This document shows positions 44,085 through 56,574 of a stretch of 63,077 nt of DNA, piece after piece; positions within the stretch are counted from its first letter, which is position 1; each line of letters begins with the position of its first letter. The translations under genes and the position numbers were made by a program. Source of the DNA: an uncultured Lachnospiraceae bacterium (GTDB lineage Bacteria; Bacillota; Clostridia; Lachnospirales; Lachnospiraceae). The stretch covers positions 1-63,077 of the forward strand of contig CAMWCA010000012.1 of NCBI GenBank assembly GCA_947172705.1. The letters are read 5' to 3'. The notes under the pieces were generated by a model. The model was given only the letters and a program-made list of their open reading frames with translations, searched no databases and was not told the origin of the DNA.

Positions 44085-44807
44085 GTGACAAACAATCAAA
44101 ACAGGATTTTAAAGCTGGTAATGGCGGGGATTTTAATGTTTTCCATGTTTGTTGTGGCAAGAGAAGGCGCTGTTTATGTGAATTCCGCCCAGATAGAGGA
44201 GAAAAAGAATATTTGTATCGTGGTCGATCCGGGACACGGAGGAACCGATCCGGGAAAAGTAGGAATCAATGGCCAACTGGAAAAGGATATTAATCTGCAG
44301 GTTGCCAGGAAGCTGAAGATGTTTTTACAGACGGAAGGTATAACGGTGGTCATGACCCGGGAAGGGGATGGAGGGCTTTATGATGAGGACGCTTCCAATA
44401 AAAAAGTGCAGGATATGAAAAGAAGACTGGAGATCATTGAAAAGGCGGACCCGGAGTTGGTGGTCAGCGTCCATCAGAATAGTTACCATGAGGAATATGT
44501 GAAAGGGGCGCAGGTTTTTTATTATACGACCAGTAAAAGAAGCGGACAGCTTGCTGAAATCATACAAGAGCGGTTGAGGACACTGGAACCCGAGAACAAG
44601 AGGGAAGCAAAGGGAAATGACAGTTATTTTCTGCTGAAAAAAACAGCAAAGCCCATTGTCATTGTGGAGTGCGGGTTTTTATCCAACAGTGCGGAAGCCG
44701 AAAAGCTTTGCAGCCCGGAATATCAGGAAAGGGTAGCGTGGAATATTTATATGGGAATTATGGAGTATTTAAACGCTGGTCAAACAAAGGAAAGTATGAT
44801 AAAGTAA
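44085..44807 (+). CDS. N-acetylmuramoyl-L-alanine amidase (Amidase_3, CwlD-like)
   Basis: 240 residues. GTG start at 44085. An N-terminal signal-anchor helix (about 9-27) is followed by an Amidase_3 domain with the zinc motifs DPGHGG, E in GQLEKD, SVHQNS and VIVECGFLSN. It cleaves the amide bond between MurNAc and peptide in peptidoglycan; size and motif match CwlD, involved in spore cortex or wall turnover. Confidence 0.88.
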   Translation: MTNNQNRILKLVMAGILMFSMFVVAREGAVYVNSAQIEEKKNICIVVDPGHGGTDPGKVGINGQLEKDINLQVARKLKMFLQTEGITVVMTREGDGGLYDEDASNKKVQDMKRRLEIIEKADPELVVSVHQNSYHEEYVKGAQVFYYTTSKRSGQLAEIIQERLRTLEPENKREAKGNDSYFLLKKTAKPIVIVECGFLSNSAEAEKLCSPEYQERVAWNIYMGIMEYLNAGQTKESMIK

Positions 44808-44832
44808 GGTTGAATGTTGGGAGTATGGGGGA

Positions 44833-45882
44833 ATGAATACACGAATCGTTAAGATGGAAGAGGAAAATTTGGATGAACAGGCGCTGCAGGAGGCAGGGAT
44901 GCTCATAAAGGCAGGGGGGCTTGTAGCGTTTCCAACGGAAACGGTGTACGGCTTGGGAGGAGACGCTTTAAACGGTACCTCTTCGGCGAAGATTTATGCG
45001 GCGAAGGGAAGACCTTCGGACAATCCGTTGATTATACATATAGCCGATATGGAGGCTCTCCCGGTGGTTGTGCGGGAAGTGCCCCAGGCGGCATATATGC
45101 TGGCACAGAGGTATTGGCCGGGACCTCTGACGATGATTTTTAACAGGGCTGAGTGTGTACCCAGAGAGACAACAGGCGGTCTTGAGACGGTGGCGGTGCG
45201 GATGCCCTCCAATAAGATCGCCCAGGCGTTGATTCGGGAGGCAGGAGGCTATATTGCAGCTCCCAGCGCAAATCTTTCCGGAAGACCCAGTCCCACTGTG
45301 GCAAAATATGTGGTGCAGGATCTGGACGGAAGAGTGGATATGATCATTGACGGAGGGGATGCAGATCTGGGACTGGAATCCACAATTATTGACCTTACCG
45401 GAGACAAGCCCATGATTTTACGGCCAGGCTATATTACGGAGGAGATGCTCAGAGAGGCGATCGGACAGGTGGAAACGGATCAGACCATCATGGATGGGGA
45501 TGCAAAACAGGCACCGAAGGCGCCGGGTATGAAATACAGGCATTATGCGCCGAAAGGAAGTCTTGTAATCGTAGAGGGAGAGACAGGCAAAAGGATTTCC
45601 TATATCAATGAACAGCTTTCCCTTCAGAAGAAAGCGGGCAGGAAAACGGGCGTAATTGCAACAGACGAGACGGCAGGAAACTATCTTGCAGACAGTGTGA
45701 AAAGTGTGGGAAAGCGGCGCGATGAAGAGCAGATAGCAAAAGCACTGTTCCGAATACTGCGGGAATTTGACGATGAAGAGGTACAGATGATCTATGCAGA
45801 AAGTTTTGAAAAACGGGGTGTGGGACATGCTGTTATGAACAGGCTTTTAAAGGCGGCTGGACATCAGGTAGTGAAACTATAA
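44833..45882 (+). CDS. ywlC: L-threonylcarbamoyladenylate synthase
   Basis: 349 residues: YrdC domain (LVAFPTETVYGLGGDA, K-G-RPSDNPLIIHI, PSANLSGRPSPT) followed by the Sua5 C-terminal domain (about 210-349, APGMKYRHYAPKG). It makes the intermediate for the t6A base in tRNAs that read ANN codons. Conserved before rpiB and the atp operon as in Bacillus (ywlC). Confidence 0.94.
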   Translation: MNTRIVKMEEENLDEQALQEAGMLIKAGGLVAFPTETVYGLGGDALNGTSSAKIYAAKGRPSDNPLIIHIADMEALPVVVREVPQAAYMLAQRYWPGPLTMIFNRAECVPRETTGGLETVAVRMPSNKIAQALIREAGGYIAAPSANLSGRPSPTVAKYVVQDLDGRVDMIIDGGDADLGLESTIIDLTGDKPMILRPGYITEEMLREAIGQVETDQTIMDGDAKQAPKAPGMKYRHYAPKGSLVIVEGETGKRISYINEQLSLQKKAGRKTGVIATDETAGNYLADSVKSVGKRRDEEQIAKALFRILREFDDEEVQMIYAESFEKRGVGHAVMNRLLKAAGHQVVKL

Positions 45883-45910
45883 ATGAAATCACAATAAGGA
45901 GAGCGGTGAG

Positions 45911-46360
45911 ATGATAGCACTGGGGAGCGATCATGGCGGATATGATTTAAAATGTAAGATTATGGAGCATCTGGAGGAGAGGGGTATTTCATGTCAGGAT
46001 TTTGGATGCTTTGACAAGAACTCCTGCGACTATCCGGATTTTGGAAAAGCGGCGGCAAAGGCAGTGGCGGAAGGAATCTGCGAAAAAGGCATTGTGGTGT
46101 GTACCACCGGCATTGGTATTTCCATTGCGGCAAATAAAGTGCCTGGGATACGGTGCGCTTTATGCACAGATTCCTACCTTGCCAAAATGACACGGCTTCA
46201 CAACGATGCCAATGTGCTTGCCCTGGGCGGAGGCTTCACGGGACCAAATCTGGCGATGGAGATCGTGGATACATTTCTGGATACGGAGTTCTCCCAGGGA
46301 GAAAATCATGTGCGGAGAATTGGCAAGCTGGAAAAACAAGATCAGATTATGCAGGGTTAA
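45911..46360 (+). CDS. rpiB: Ribose-5-phosphate isomerase B
   Basis: 149 residues: MIALGSDHGGYDLK, catalytic Cys in VCTTGIG, RCALCTDSYLAKMTRLHNDANVLALG. Interconverts ribose-5-phosphate and ribulose-5-phosphate. ATG at 45911 after AGGAGAG; 28 bases after ywlC. Confidence 0.95.
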   Translation: MIALGSDHGGYDLKCKIMEHLEERGISCQDFGCFDKNSCDYPDFGKAAAKAVAEGICEKGIVVCTTGIGISIAANKVPGIRCALCTDSYLAKMTRLHNDANVLALGGGFTGPNLAMEIVDTFLDTEFSQGENHVRRIGKLEKQDQIMQG

Positions 46361-46399
46361 AATACAGAATTAAAATATAGGATAAAGGCAGGTGAAGGG

Positions 46400-47572
46400 A
46401 TGAGGGGTTTTAAGAAAAAGATCATTGCCGGGGTAATGGCGGCGGTTCTTTTTGCATGCGCTTTTCCCATGTCCTCTTACGCTGATAATGACAAAATATC
46501 CCAGTTGGAAGATCAGATTAATCAGAAAAAGGAAGAAAAAGAGCAGACTGAGAATGAAATCAAAGAGCGAGAAGGAGAACTGGAAAATCTGAACCAGCAG
46601 ACGGAAGGGCTTAAGGGACAGTTAAATAATTTAAACATGGATCTGAAGGAAGTCAGCGAACATCTGGAAGAACTGGAACAAAAAATAGAAGACAAGAACC
46701 AGGAGATCGAGACCACTCAGCAGGAGCTGGAGGAAGCCAGGCAGGTAGAAGAAGAGCAATATGCCGCTATGAAAAAGAGAGTTCAGTTTATGTATGAAAA
46801 GCGGGATTATGTTATGCTGGAAATGCTTTTTGGCGCCGCAAGCTTTTCAGATCTTTTAAACCGGGGCGATTATTTTGAACAGCTTTCCAAATATGACAGA
46901 GAGCAGCTGGAGCTTTTTAAAGAAACCCGGCGGGGAATCGAGGAGAAGGAGGCGCTGCTGGAAAAGGAAAAAGAGGAACTGAACGAACTCAGGGTTTCCG
47001 TGGAGGCGGAACAAAGCCGTGTGGCAGGTCTGGTGAGCCAGACTTCCGGTAAAATTTCCACCAATCAGCGTGAAATGTCGGAGACAGAGGCGGAAATGCT
47101 GGAATATGAAAAACAACTGGCGGAGCAGAACAATAGCATTGCTGCCCTCCAGGCACAGCTGGCAGAAGAAAGAAGACTTTCGCAATTGGCAGCGCAGTCT
47201 GCATGGAGGGATATTTCGGAGATTTCTTTTGCAGATGGAGACAGATATCTGCTTGCAAATCTGATTTACTGTGAGGCGGGCAACCAGCCTTATGAAGGAC
47301 AGGTTGCAGTTGGGGCGGTGGTTATGAACCGGGTCATGAGCTCGGTATTCCCGGATACGGTGCTGGGGGTGATTTACCAGAACAAGCAGTTTTCACCGGT
47401 GGCAAGCGGGCGGCTTGCCCTTGCCCTTGCAGAGAATCATGCAACCGATGCCTGCTATCGGGCGGCTGACGCTGCTATGTCAGGACAGACCACAGTGGGG
47501 AATTGCTTATTTTTCAGGACGCCCATAGAAGGACTGTCGGGAACCCAGATTGGAGGACACATATTCTATTAA
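46400..47572 (+). CDS. Secreted SleB/CwlJ-type cell-wall hydrolase with N-terminal coiled coil
   Basis: 390 residues: signal peptide (GFKKKIIAGVMAAVLFACAFP-type; cleavage after SYA, about 28), a long coiled coil (30-270, PcsB-like), and a C-terminal hydrolase_2 domain (LANLIYCEAGNQPYEGQVAVGAVVMNR, with catalytic Glu in CEAG). This domain cuts the spore cortex or vegetative peptidoglycan. The coiled coil may control access by binding an FtsX-like partner. Confidence 0.87.
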   Translation: MRGFKKKIIAGVMAAVLFACAFPMSSYADNDKISQLEDQINQKKEEKEQTENEIKEREGELENLNQQTEGLKGQLNNLNMDLKEVSEHLEELEQKIEDKNQEIETTQQELEEARQVEEEQYAAMKKRVQFMYEKRDYVMLEMLFGAASFSDLLNRGDYFEQLSKYDREQLELFKETRRGIEEKEALLEKEKEELNELRVSVEAEQSRVAGLVSQTSGKISTNQREMSETEAEMLEYEKQLAEQNNSIAALQAQLAEERRLSQLAAQSAWRDISEISFADGDRYLLANLIYCEAGNQPYEGQVAVGAVVMNRVMSSVFPDTVLGVIYQNKQFSPVASGRLALALAENHATDACYRAADAAMSGQTTVGNCLFFRTPIEGLSGTQIGGHIFY

Positions 47573-47576
47573 AAAG

Positions 47577-47615
47577 AAGACCCGAAAAGGCATCAAAGCC
47601 TTACGGGTCTTTTCA
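47577..47615 (+). terminator. Terminator after the cell-wall hydrolase
   Basis: AAGACCCG and CGGGTCTT form the stem with inner AAGGC/GCCTT, then TTTTC. Confidence 0.8.
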
Positions 47616-47629
47616 GTGTGATGAAAACG

Positions 47630-48097
47630 TTATGTAATGTACTTTTGCAATGTGTCAAAGCGACCGGAATAAATGATCTGTAAAAGCTTATTTAACCGCA
47701 AAATACTGGATTTAAGGGTATCCAGGCTGATAGAACGGCGATTCAGCGCCGTTACAAGCTCGTCCAGGTCTACCACCTTTACAAACCCATCGGGATATAT
47801 AATCACATCGGCAAGCAGATCCGTTACGATGAGACTGTTGTCAGAAGCATGGTAGTCATATTCTACAATATCACAATACCAGTACAGGAGGCTTCCATCC
47901 TCATAGCAGAATTTGCTTACTTTAAATCCCTCCTTTAGAAAGTAACAGGAACAGCCGTGATGCAGATCCTTTTTGGGGTGTAACGCCTGCCAGGAGGTGA
48001 CGATGCGGTCCTCGCTGCAGGAGAGGATGATGTCATCCTTAAGGAGCACACATTCCTCGGGAATAATGCGTCTGCGGTATAAAATTGGATTTGTCAT
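47630..48097 (-). CDS. DUF402 domain protein
   Basis: 155 residues with the DUF402 core (LLYWYCDIVEYDYHASDNSLIVTDLLADVIIYPDGFVKVVDLDEL). DUF402/FomD-like proteins include nucleoside phosphatases; the role here is unproven. ATG at 48097 follows AAAGGAGG. It is divergent from the atp operon, with a palindromic element between. Confidence 0.8.
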   Translation of the reverse strand: MTNPILYRRRIIPEECVLLKDDIILSCSEDRIVTSWQALHPKKDLHHGCSCYFLKEGFKVSKFCYEDGSLLYWYCDIVEYDYHASDNSLIVTDLLADVIIYPDGFVKVVDLDELVTALNRRSISLDTLKSSILRLNKLLQIIYSGRFDTLQKYIT

Positions 48098-48196
48098 AGA
48101 ACCTCCTTTACAGGAATAAAGGTTTGGGAACTTGCTTAAAAAAATAGTACTATTAAACAGAGGGAAAGTCAACGAATTTGCCAGAATTTGAACGGG

Positions 48197-48594
48197 GCAT
48201 TTCACACCCACGCCACGGGGCGGAATACGGCGCCATGTAAGAAGACTTCGTGAGGGGGACACAGCGGCGCAGAGGTGGCGGAACCGGAAACCGCCTATAT
48301 GGGTTCAGCGCCTATCTCAAAATCGGATTTCACTAACGGAATGGGGAAAGCTTTTGAAAACTGGACGGGTCGGAGCCTGGCGGCGTCCTGCCGCATGACT
48401 CCTGATTCCGCCATCCGTGGCGGAATCACCCTGGGTATTTGACCATTCCGTAAGTGAAATGACCGATTTTTCGCTAAGGCGCTGAACCCATATAGGCGGT
48501 TTCCGGTTCCGCCACCCCTGCGCCGCTGTGTCCCTCTCACGAAGTCTTCTTGCATGGCGCCGTATTCCGCCCCGTGGCGTGGGTGTGAAATGCA
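48197..48594. repeat. Long palindromic structured element, complete copy (E)
   Basis: Arms of 114 bases (starting catttcacacccacgccacg at 48199) differ from each other's complement at only three positions. The core has GATTTCACTAA..TAAGTGAAAT, hairpin GGAGCC..GACTCC with inner GCGGC/GCCGC, and GATTCCGCC-atccgt-GGCGGAATC. Arm sequence is largely different from copies C and D but shares the outer end gtgtgaaa. It lies between divergent DUF402 and atp genes; the atp -35 begins 36 bases after it. Confidence 0.88.
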
Positions 48595-48629
48595 ATAACA
48601 AATTTGTAGCCCAATTCATGATTATTTCC

Positions 48630-48658
48630 TAGACAGAAGCGGAAAAAGTAGGTATAAT
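48630..48658 (+). promoter_or_regulatory. Promoter of the atp operon
   Basis: TAGACA, 17-bp spacer, TATAAT (48653-48658). Confidence 0.7.
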
Positions 48659-48740
48659 CATAAAGTGAGTATAAAAAGAAGATATTTTGAAAAATAAAAG
48701 AAATTTAGAAATAAAAAGACAGTTTAAAGGGGAGAGACAT

Positions 48741-49046
48741 GTGAGATTTAATCGAAAGGTTTATCAGGCATTAACGATGATAGGACAGTTCGGAATTAAC
48801 ATGTTGGTCCCTGTTTTTGTTTGTTCTTTTCTGGGAATGTTTCTGGATCAGAAGCTGGGGACAAATTTTTTGGTAGTCCTGTTGTTTTTTGTGGGAGCAG
48901 TGGCGGGCGGTTACAATGTCTATCGGTTTGCCAGAGGAATTTTTACAAGCGGCAGTGAGACTTCGGCGTATCTTCACAAGAGCAGAAGGAACGGGAGAGA
49001 TGCGGATGAAAGAAAAGATCACCAGAATAAACAGGACTCTGTTTGA
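48741..49046 (+). CDS. AtpZ/AtpI family protein
   Basis: 101 residues with two transmembrane helices (about 16-38 and 43-64; FGINMLVPVFVCSFLGMFLDQKLG). First gene of the ATPase operon; such proteins help F0 assembly or Mg2+ supply. GTG start at 48741 with GGGGAGAG; a TTG at 48687 would add 18 residues. It overlaps the next gene by 41 bases. Confidence 0.78.
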   Translation: MRFNRKVYQALTMIGQFGINMLVPVFVCSFLGMFLDQKLGTNFLVVLLFFVGAVAGGYNVYRFARGIFTSGSETSAYLHKSRRNGRDADERKDHQNKQDSV

Positions 49047-49452
49047 GCTTGAGACGGGTATTGTGATATTCGGTTTGGTGTGTCAGGTCTTTGTGTTTGG
49101 TTTTAAGGATAAAGCAGGGTACAGCCTGGGGCTATGGCTGGGAATTGGGATTGCAATGTTCAGCGCTTTTCATATGTGGTGGTCTTTGGACCGGGCGTTG
49201 GAGCTTCCTGAGAAAGCGGCGGTGAGATCCATGAGTACCCACAATATATTGCGGTATACGCTGATTGCCGCTGCGCTGGCTTTTACGGCAATAACCGGTG
49301 TGGCTGATCCTCTTGCGGAGTTTTTGGGCATTATGGGTCTTAAGGCATCGGCTTATATACATTTTATTACCAGGAAGATCAGTACTTTGATTTATGGGGA
49401 GGAGATTCTTCCTCCGCTGATAGAAGAACCTGCCGGAGGGCAGGATAGATAA
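49006..49452 (+). CDS. ATP synthase subunit I-like membrane protein
   Basis: 148 residues with four helices (VIFGLVCQVFVFGF; LGLWLGIGIAMFSAFHMWW; and two more to about 115). AtpI-type assembly factor for the c ring. ATG at 49006 chosen by distance from GGGAGAG; the next gene follows 12 bases on. Confidence 0.7.
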   Translation: MKEKITRINRTLFELETGIVIFGLVCQVFVFGFKDKAGYSLGLWLGIGIAMFSAFHMWWSLDRALELPEKAAVRSMSTHNILRYTLIAAALAFTAITGVADPLAEFLGIMGLKASAYIHFITRKISTLIYGEEILPPLIEEPAGGQDR

Positions 49453-49464
49453 GGAGGTGAAGAT

Positions 49465-50525
<1,061 letters not shown>

Positions 50526-50573
50526 AACGAGAAAGAGTCATTCTCGAATATGGAGAGGAAAGGAGGTTTACGG

Positions 50574-51092
50574 ATGGAACCGAGATTGTTTGATCTTGAC
50601 TTGCAGCTGCTGACGGATGCAGTGTTGATGATCATCGCGGTTTTCGTGCTGTTTTTGGTGGCGTCTTACTTTCTGTTTAATCCTGTAAGGGAGATGCTGG
50701 CGAAGAGAAAGGCGAAGATCAAGGATGAGCTTGATAGTGCGGCAAAGGATAAAGAAGACGCGTCGCAGTTAAAGCAGCAGTACGAAGAAAAGCTTAAGAA
50801 CATTGACCGGGAAGCGGAAGAGATTTTAAGCGATGCCAGAAAACGCGCTTTGGAAAATGAAAACAAGATCGTGGCTGAGGCGAAGGAAGAAGCCGCCAGG
50901 ATCATTGACAGAGCCAAGGTGGAAGCCGAGCTTGAGAAGCAGAAGGCGGCAGATGATGTGAAGCGTGAAATGGTAGTGCTTGCGTCCATGATGGCAGGCA
51001 AGGTAGTGAAGGCGTCTATTGATACCACCATACAGGAAAGCCTGGTAAATGAAACATTGAAGGAAATAGGTGAGAGCACATGGCAAAGCTAG
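50574..51092 (+). CDS. atpF: F0F1 ATP synthase subunit b
   Basis: 172 residues: one membrane helix (about 12-34) then a long charged helix (peripheral stalk). ATG at 50574 after AAAGGAGG; overlaps atpH by 13 bases. Confidence 0.93.
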   Translation: MEPRLFDLDLQLLTDAVLMIIAVFVLFLVASYFLFNPVREMLAKRKAKIKDELDSAAKDKEDASQLKQQYEEKLKNIDREAEEILSDARKRALENENKIVAEAKEEAARIIDRAKVEAELEKQKAADDVKREMVVLASMMAGKVVKASIDTTIQESLVNETLKEIGESTWQS

Positions 51093-51625
51093 TTGGTACA
51101 ACATATGGAGAGGCTTTGTTTGAACTGGCTGTGGAGGAGAAGAAGGAAGAGGAATTTCTGGAGGAGGTTACCCAGCTGCGGGAACTGCTCACAGAGAACC
51201 CGGACTTTGGAAAGCTCATGAACCACCCCAAGGTGATGAAGGAAGAAAAGCTTAAGGTACTCAGGGAGGTTTTTGAAAACCGTATCTCAAGAGAACTGCT
51301 TGGATTTTTGCATTTGGTGGTGAGTAAGGACAGATATGGCGAGATCGACGCCATTTTGGACTACTTCGTGGATGAGGTCAAGAGGCTTAAGGGAATAGGC
51401 ATTGCCTATGTGACCACAGCATTTCATTTAAGTGAAGCAAAGAAAAAAGAGATAGAAGCAAAGCTGCTTGCAACCACTGCTTTTCGGAAGATGGAAATGC
51501 ACTATCAGATCGATGAGGATCTGATCGGCGGCATGGTCATCCGAATCGGAGACAGGGTGGTGGACAGCAGCGTAAAAAATAAGTTGTTCGATCTGCAGCG
51601 GGAGCTGCTTAGAACACAAGTGTAA
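51080..51625 (+). CDS. atpH: F0F1 ATP synthase subunit delta
   Basis: 181 residues, OSCP/delta type (YGEALFELAVEE, LGFLHLVVSKDRY, IGGMVIRIGDRVVDSSVKN). Links the stalk to the alpha3beta3 head. Confidence 0.93.
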   Translation: MAKLVGTTYGEALFELAVEEKKEEEFLEEVTQLRELLTENPDFGKLMNHPKVMKEEKLKVLREVFENRISRELLGFLHLVVSKDRYGEIDAILDYFVDEVKRLKGIGIAYVTTAFHLSEAKKKEIEAKLLATTAFRKMEMHYQIDEDLIGGMVIRIGDRVVDSSVKNKLFDLQRELLRTQV

Positions 51626-53161
<1,536 letters not shown>

Positions 53162-53186
53162 GAAAAGATAAGGATAAGGTGATAAT

Positions 53187-54056
53187 ATGGCTTCAATGCG
53201 TGATATAAAAAGGCGTAAGGGCAGTATTCAAAGCACCCAGCAGATTACCAAGGCAATGAAGCTGGTTTCCACTGTTAAGCTCCAAAGAGCGAAGCAGAAC
53301 GCAGAAAAGTCGGGAGATTACTTCCGCTGCATGTTTGAGACGGTCAATTCAATTTTGCAAAAAACCAAAAATCTCGATCACAAGTATTTGAGATCCGGCG
53401 CTTCAGGCAAGAAAGCAGTCATTGTGATCACCTCCAACAGAGGTCTTGCGGGAGGCTATAATTCCAATGTGATCAAGCTGATCACAAAAGGAGAGCTTGC
53501 GGAAGAGGAGCTTGCGATCTATGCAGTGGGTAAAAAAGGTAAGGAAGCCTTGCAGCGAAGGTATGAGATCAAGGCGGATTATTCCGATGTGATCGAAGAA
53601 CCTGTTTATGCAGATGCGATGGTAATCGGCAGAGATGTACTTGAAGCTTTTGAAAAGGGAGAGATCAGCGAGATCTATCTTGCTTATACAGGGTTTAAGA
53701 ACACTGTGGTACACATTCCTACCCTCCTTAAGCTTCTTCCGGTAGAAGTGTCGGAAGAAGAGATGGAAAACGGAGGAAGTGCAGAAGGCGCGGATAAGGC
53801 GCTGATGAATTTCGAACCTGAAGATGAGGAAGCTTTAAATCTGCTCATACCCAAGTATATAACCAGTCTGATCTACGGCGGCATGATCGAAGCAGTGGCA
53901 AGTGAGAACGGCGCCAGAATGCAGGCAATGGATTCCGCTACCAGCAATGCGGAAGAAATGATAGACAAATTAACACTGTTGTACAACAGAGCGCGTCAGG
54001 GCTCCATTACCCAGGAACTGACGGAGATTATTGCGGGTGCAAACGCAATATCCTAG
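53187..54056 (+). CDS. atpG: F0F1 ATP synthase subunit gamma
   Basis: 289 residues: MASMRDIKRRKGSIQSTQQITKAM start and C-terminal ATSNAEEMIDKL, typical of the rotor shaft. Confidence 0.96.
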   Translation: MASMRDIKRRKGSIQSTQQITKAMKLVSTVKLQRAKQNAEKSGDYFRCMFETVNSILQKTKNLDHKYLRSGASGKKAVIVITSNRGLAGGYNSNVIKLITKGELAEEELAIYAVGKKGKEALQRRYEIKADYSDVIEEPVYADAMVIGRDVLEAFEKGEISEIYLAYTGFKNTVVHIPTLLKLLPVEVSEEEMENGGSAEGADKALMNFEPEDEEALNLLIPKYITSLIYGGMIEAVASENGARMQAMDSATSNAEEMIDKLTLLYNRARQGSITQELTEIIAGANAIS

Positions 54057-54083
54057 CGCGTCTGAAGGGGCAGTGAAGAATAA

Positions 54084-55541
<1,458 letters not shown>

Positions 55542-55559
55542 TTACGGGGGAGGAAGCAG

Positions 55560-55964
55560 ATGGCAGACAACAATTTATTTTCATTAAAAATCATTACACC
55601 TGACAGAGTGTTTTATGAAGGATCGGTCTCTATGGTAGAATTCAATACCACGGAAGGCGAGATCGGTATTTACAAAAAACATGTTCCCACCACAGTGATC
55701 GTAAACCCGGGTATCCTAACGATTACGGAGGAGGAAGGGGTCAGAGAGGCGGCACTTCATGCCGGATTTGCAGAGATTCTGCAGGATGAGGTGGTGATTC
55801 TGGCTGAGATTGTTGAATGGCCGGAGGAGATCGACATCAGCCGTGCCCAGGCGGCGAAGGAACGTGCCGAGGAAAGGCTTCGCAGCAAAACGCCGGAAAC
55901 GGATATTCTTCGTGCAGAGACGGCACTGCAGAGAGCATTGGCGCGTATTCATGTAATAAAGTAA
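55560..55964 (+). CDS. atpC: F0F1 ATP synthase subunit epsilon
   Basis: 134 residues: beta sandwich and C-terminal helical hairpin (ISRAQAAKERAEERL). Ends the operon; a strong terminator follows. Confidence 0.95.
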   Translation: MADNNLFSLKIITPDRVFYEGSVSMVEFNTTEGEIGIYKKHVPTTVIVNPGILTITEEEGVREAALHAGFAEILQDEVVILAEIVEWPEEIDISRAQAAKERAEERLRSKTPETDILRAETALQRALARIHVIK

Positions 55965-55972
55965 GTTTTCAG

Positions 55973-56017
55973 AGGAATGCTGTGGGCAGCGAAAGCGCTG
56001 CCTCCGCATTCCTTTTT
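55973..56017 (+). terminator. Terminator of the atp operon
   Basis: AGGAATGC..GCATTCCT stem, inner GGCAGC/GCTGCC, then CTTTTTC. Confidence 0.88.
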
Positions 56018-56073
56018 CACAGAGAAAGCGCAATATGCATATGATGAAATAAAGAAAAAAGGAAGTCATTCAT

Positions 56074-56463
56074 ATGTTTGAGCGTAAAATATTGCCTTTT
56101 TATATGACCTATCCGCTGCCTATGTATTATGAGGAGGAAGATTCCATTATCAGGGATCTGGAATATCTGCAGCAGATGTATCCGTCGGAGGCAAAGCGGT
56201 ACCAAAAGATCATAAGCGGTATATTGGATAAGCTGGATTATGAGGGCAGCATGATTTACGACGAATACCCGGATAAATGGCAGCTTTACAAGTTGTCCAG
56301 AGACATATTGGACCGGATCAGAAGAGAAGAGGAGAAAGAAAATCCGGACAGCGAGGTTATGCCGGAACGGTGGGAATGGCTGGGCGACCTGGTACAGATT
56401 TTGCTTTGCTATGAGATCTATAAAAGAAGGCATAATAGCAGAAGAGGGATTCTCAGATTCTGA
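56074..56463 (+). CDS. Conserved-looking protein of unknown function
   Basis: 129 residues, acidic, helical, no signal (MFERKILPFYMTYPLPMYY start; ending RRGILRF). It has a Tyr/Pro-rich N-terminus (TYPLPMYYEEEDS) of the sort seen in small proteins of Lachnospiraceae. Not recognised further. ATG at 56074; a hairpin terminator follows. Confidence 0.65.
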   Translation: MFERKILPFYMTYPLPMYYEEEDSIIRDLEYLQQMYPSEAKRYQKIISGILDKLDYEGSMIYDEYPDKWQLYKLSRDILDRIRREEEKENPDSEVMPERWEWLGDLVQILLCYEIYKRRHNSRRGILRF

Positions 56464-56500
56464 TAAAGTTTTAGTTGTGGTTTTCCAGTTAAATAAGTAA

Positions 56501-56535
56501 AATATAGTCATGACGCAAAGTTATGGCTATATTTG
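56501..56535 (+). terminator. Terminator after the 129-residue protein gene
   Basis: AATATAGTCAT pairs with ATGGCTATATT, then TGT. Confidence 0.6.
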
Positions 56536-56574
56536 TATCTGATGATAAGTTTGAGACAAACAGGAGTGCACGCG

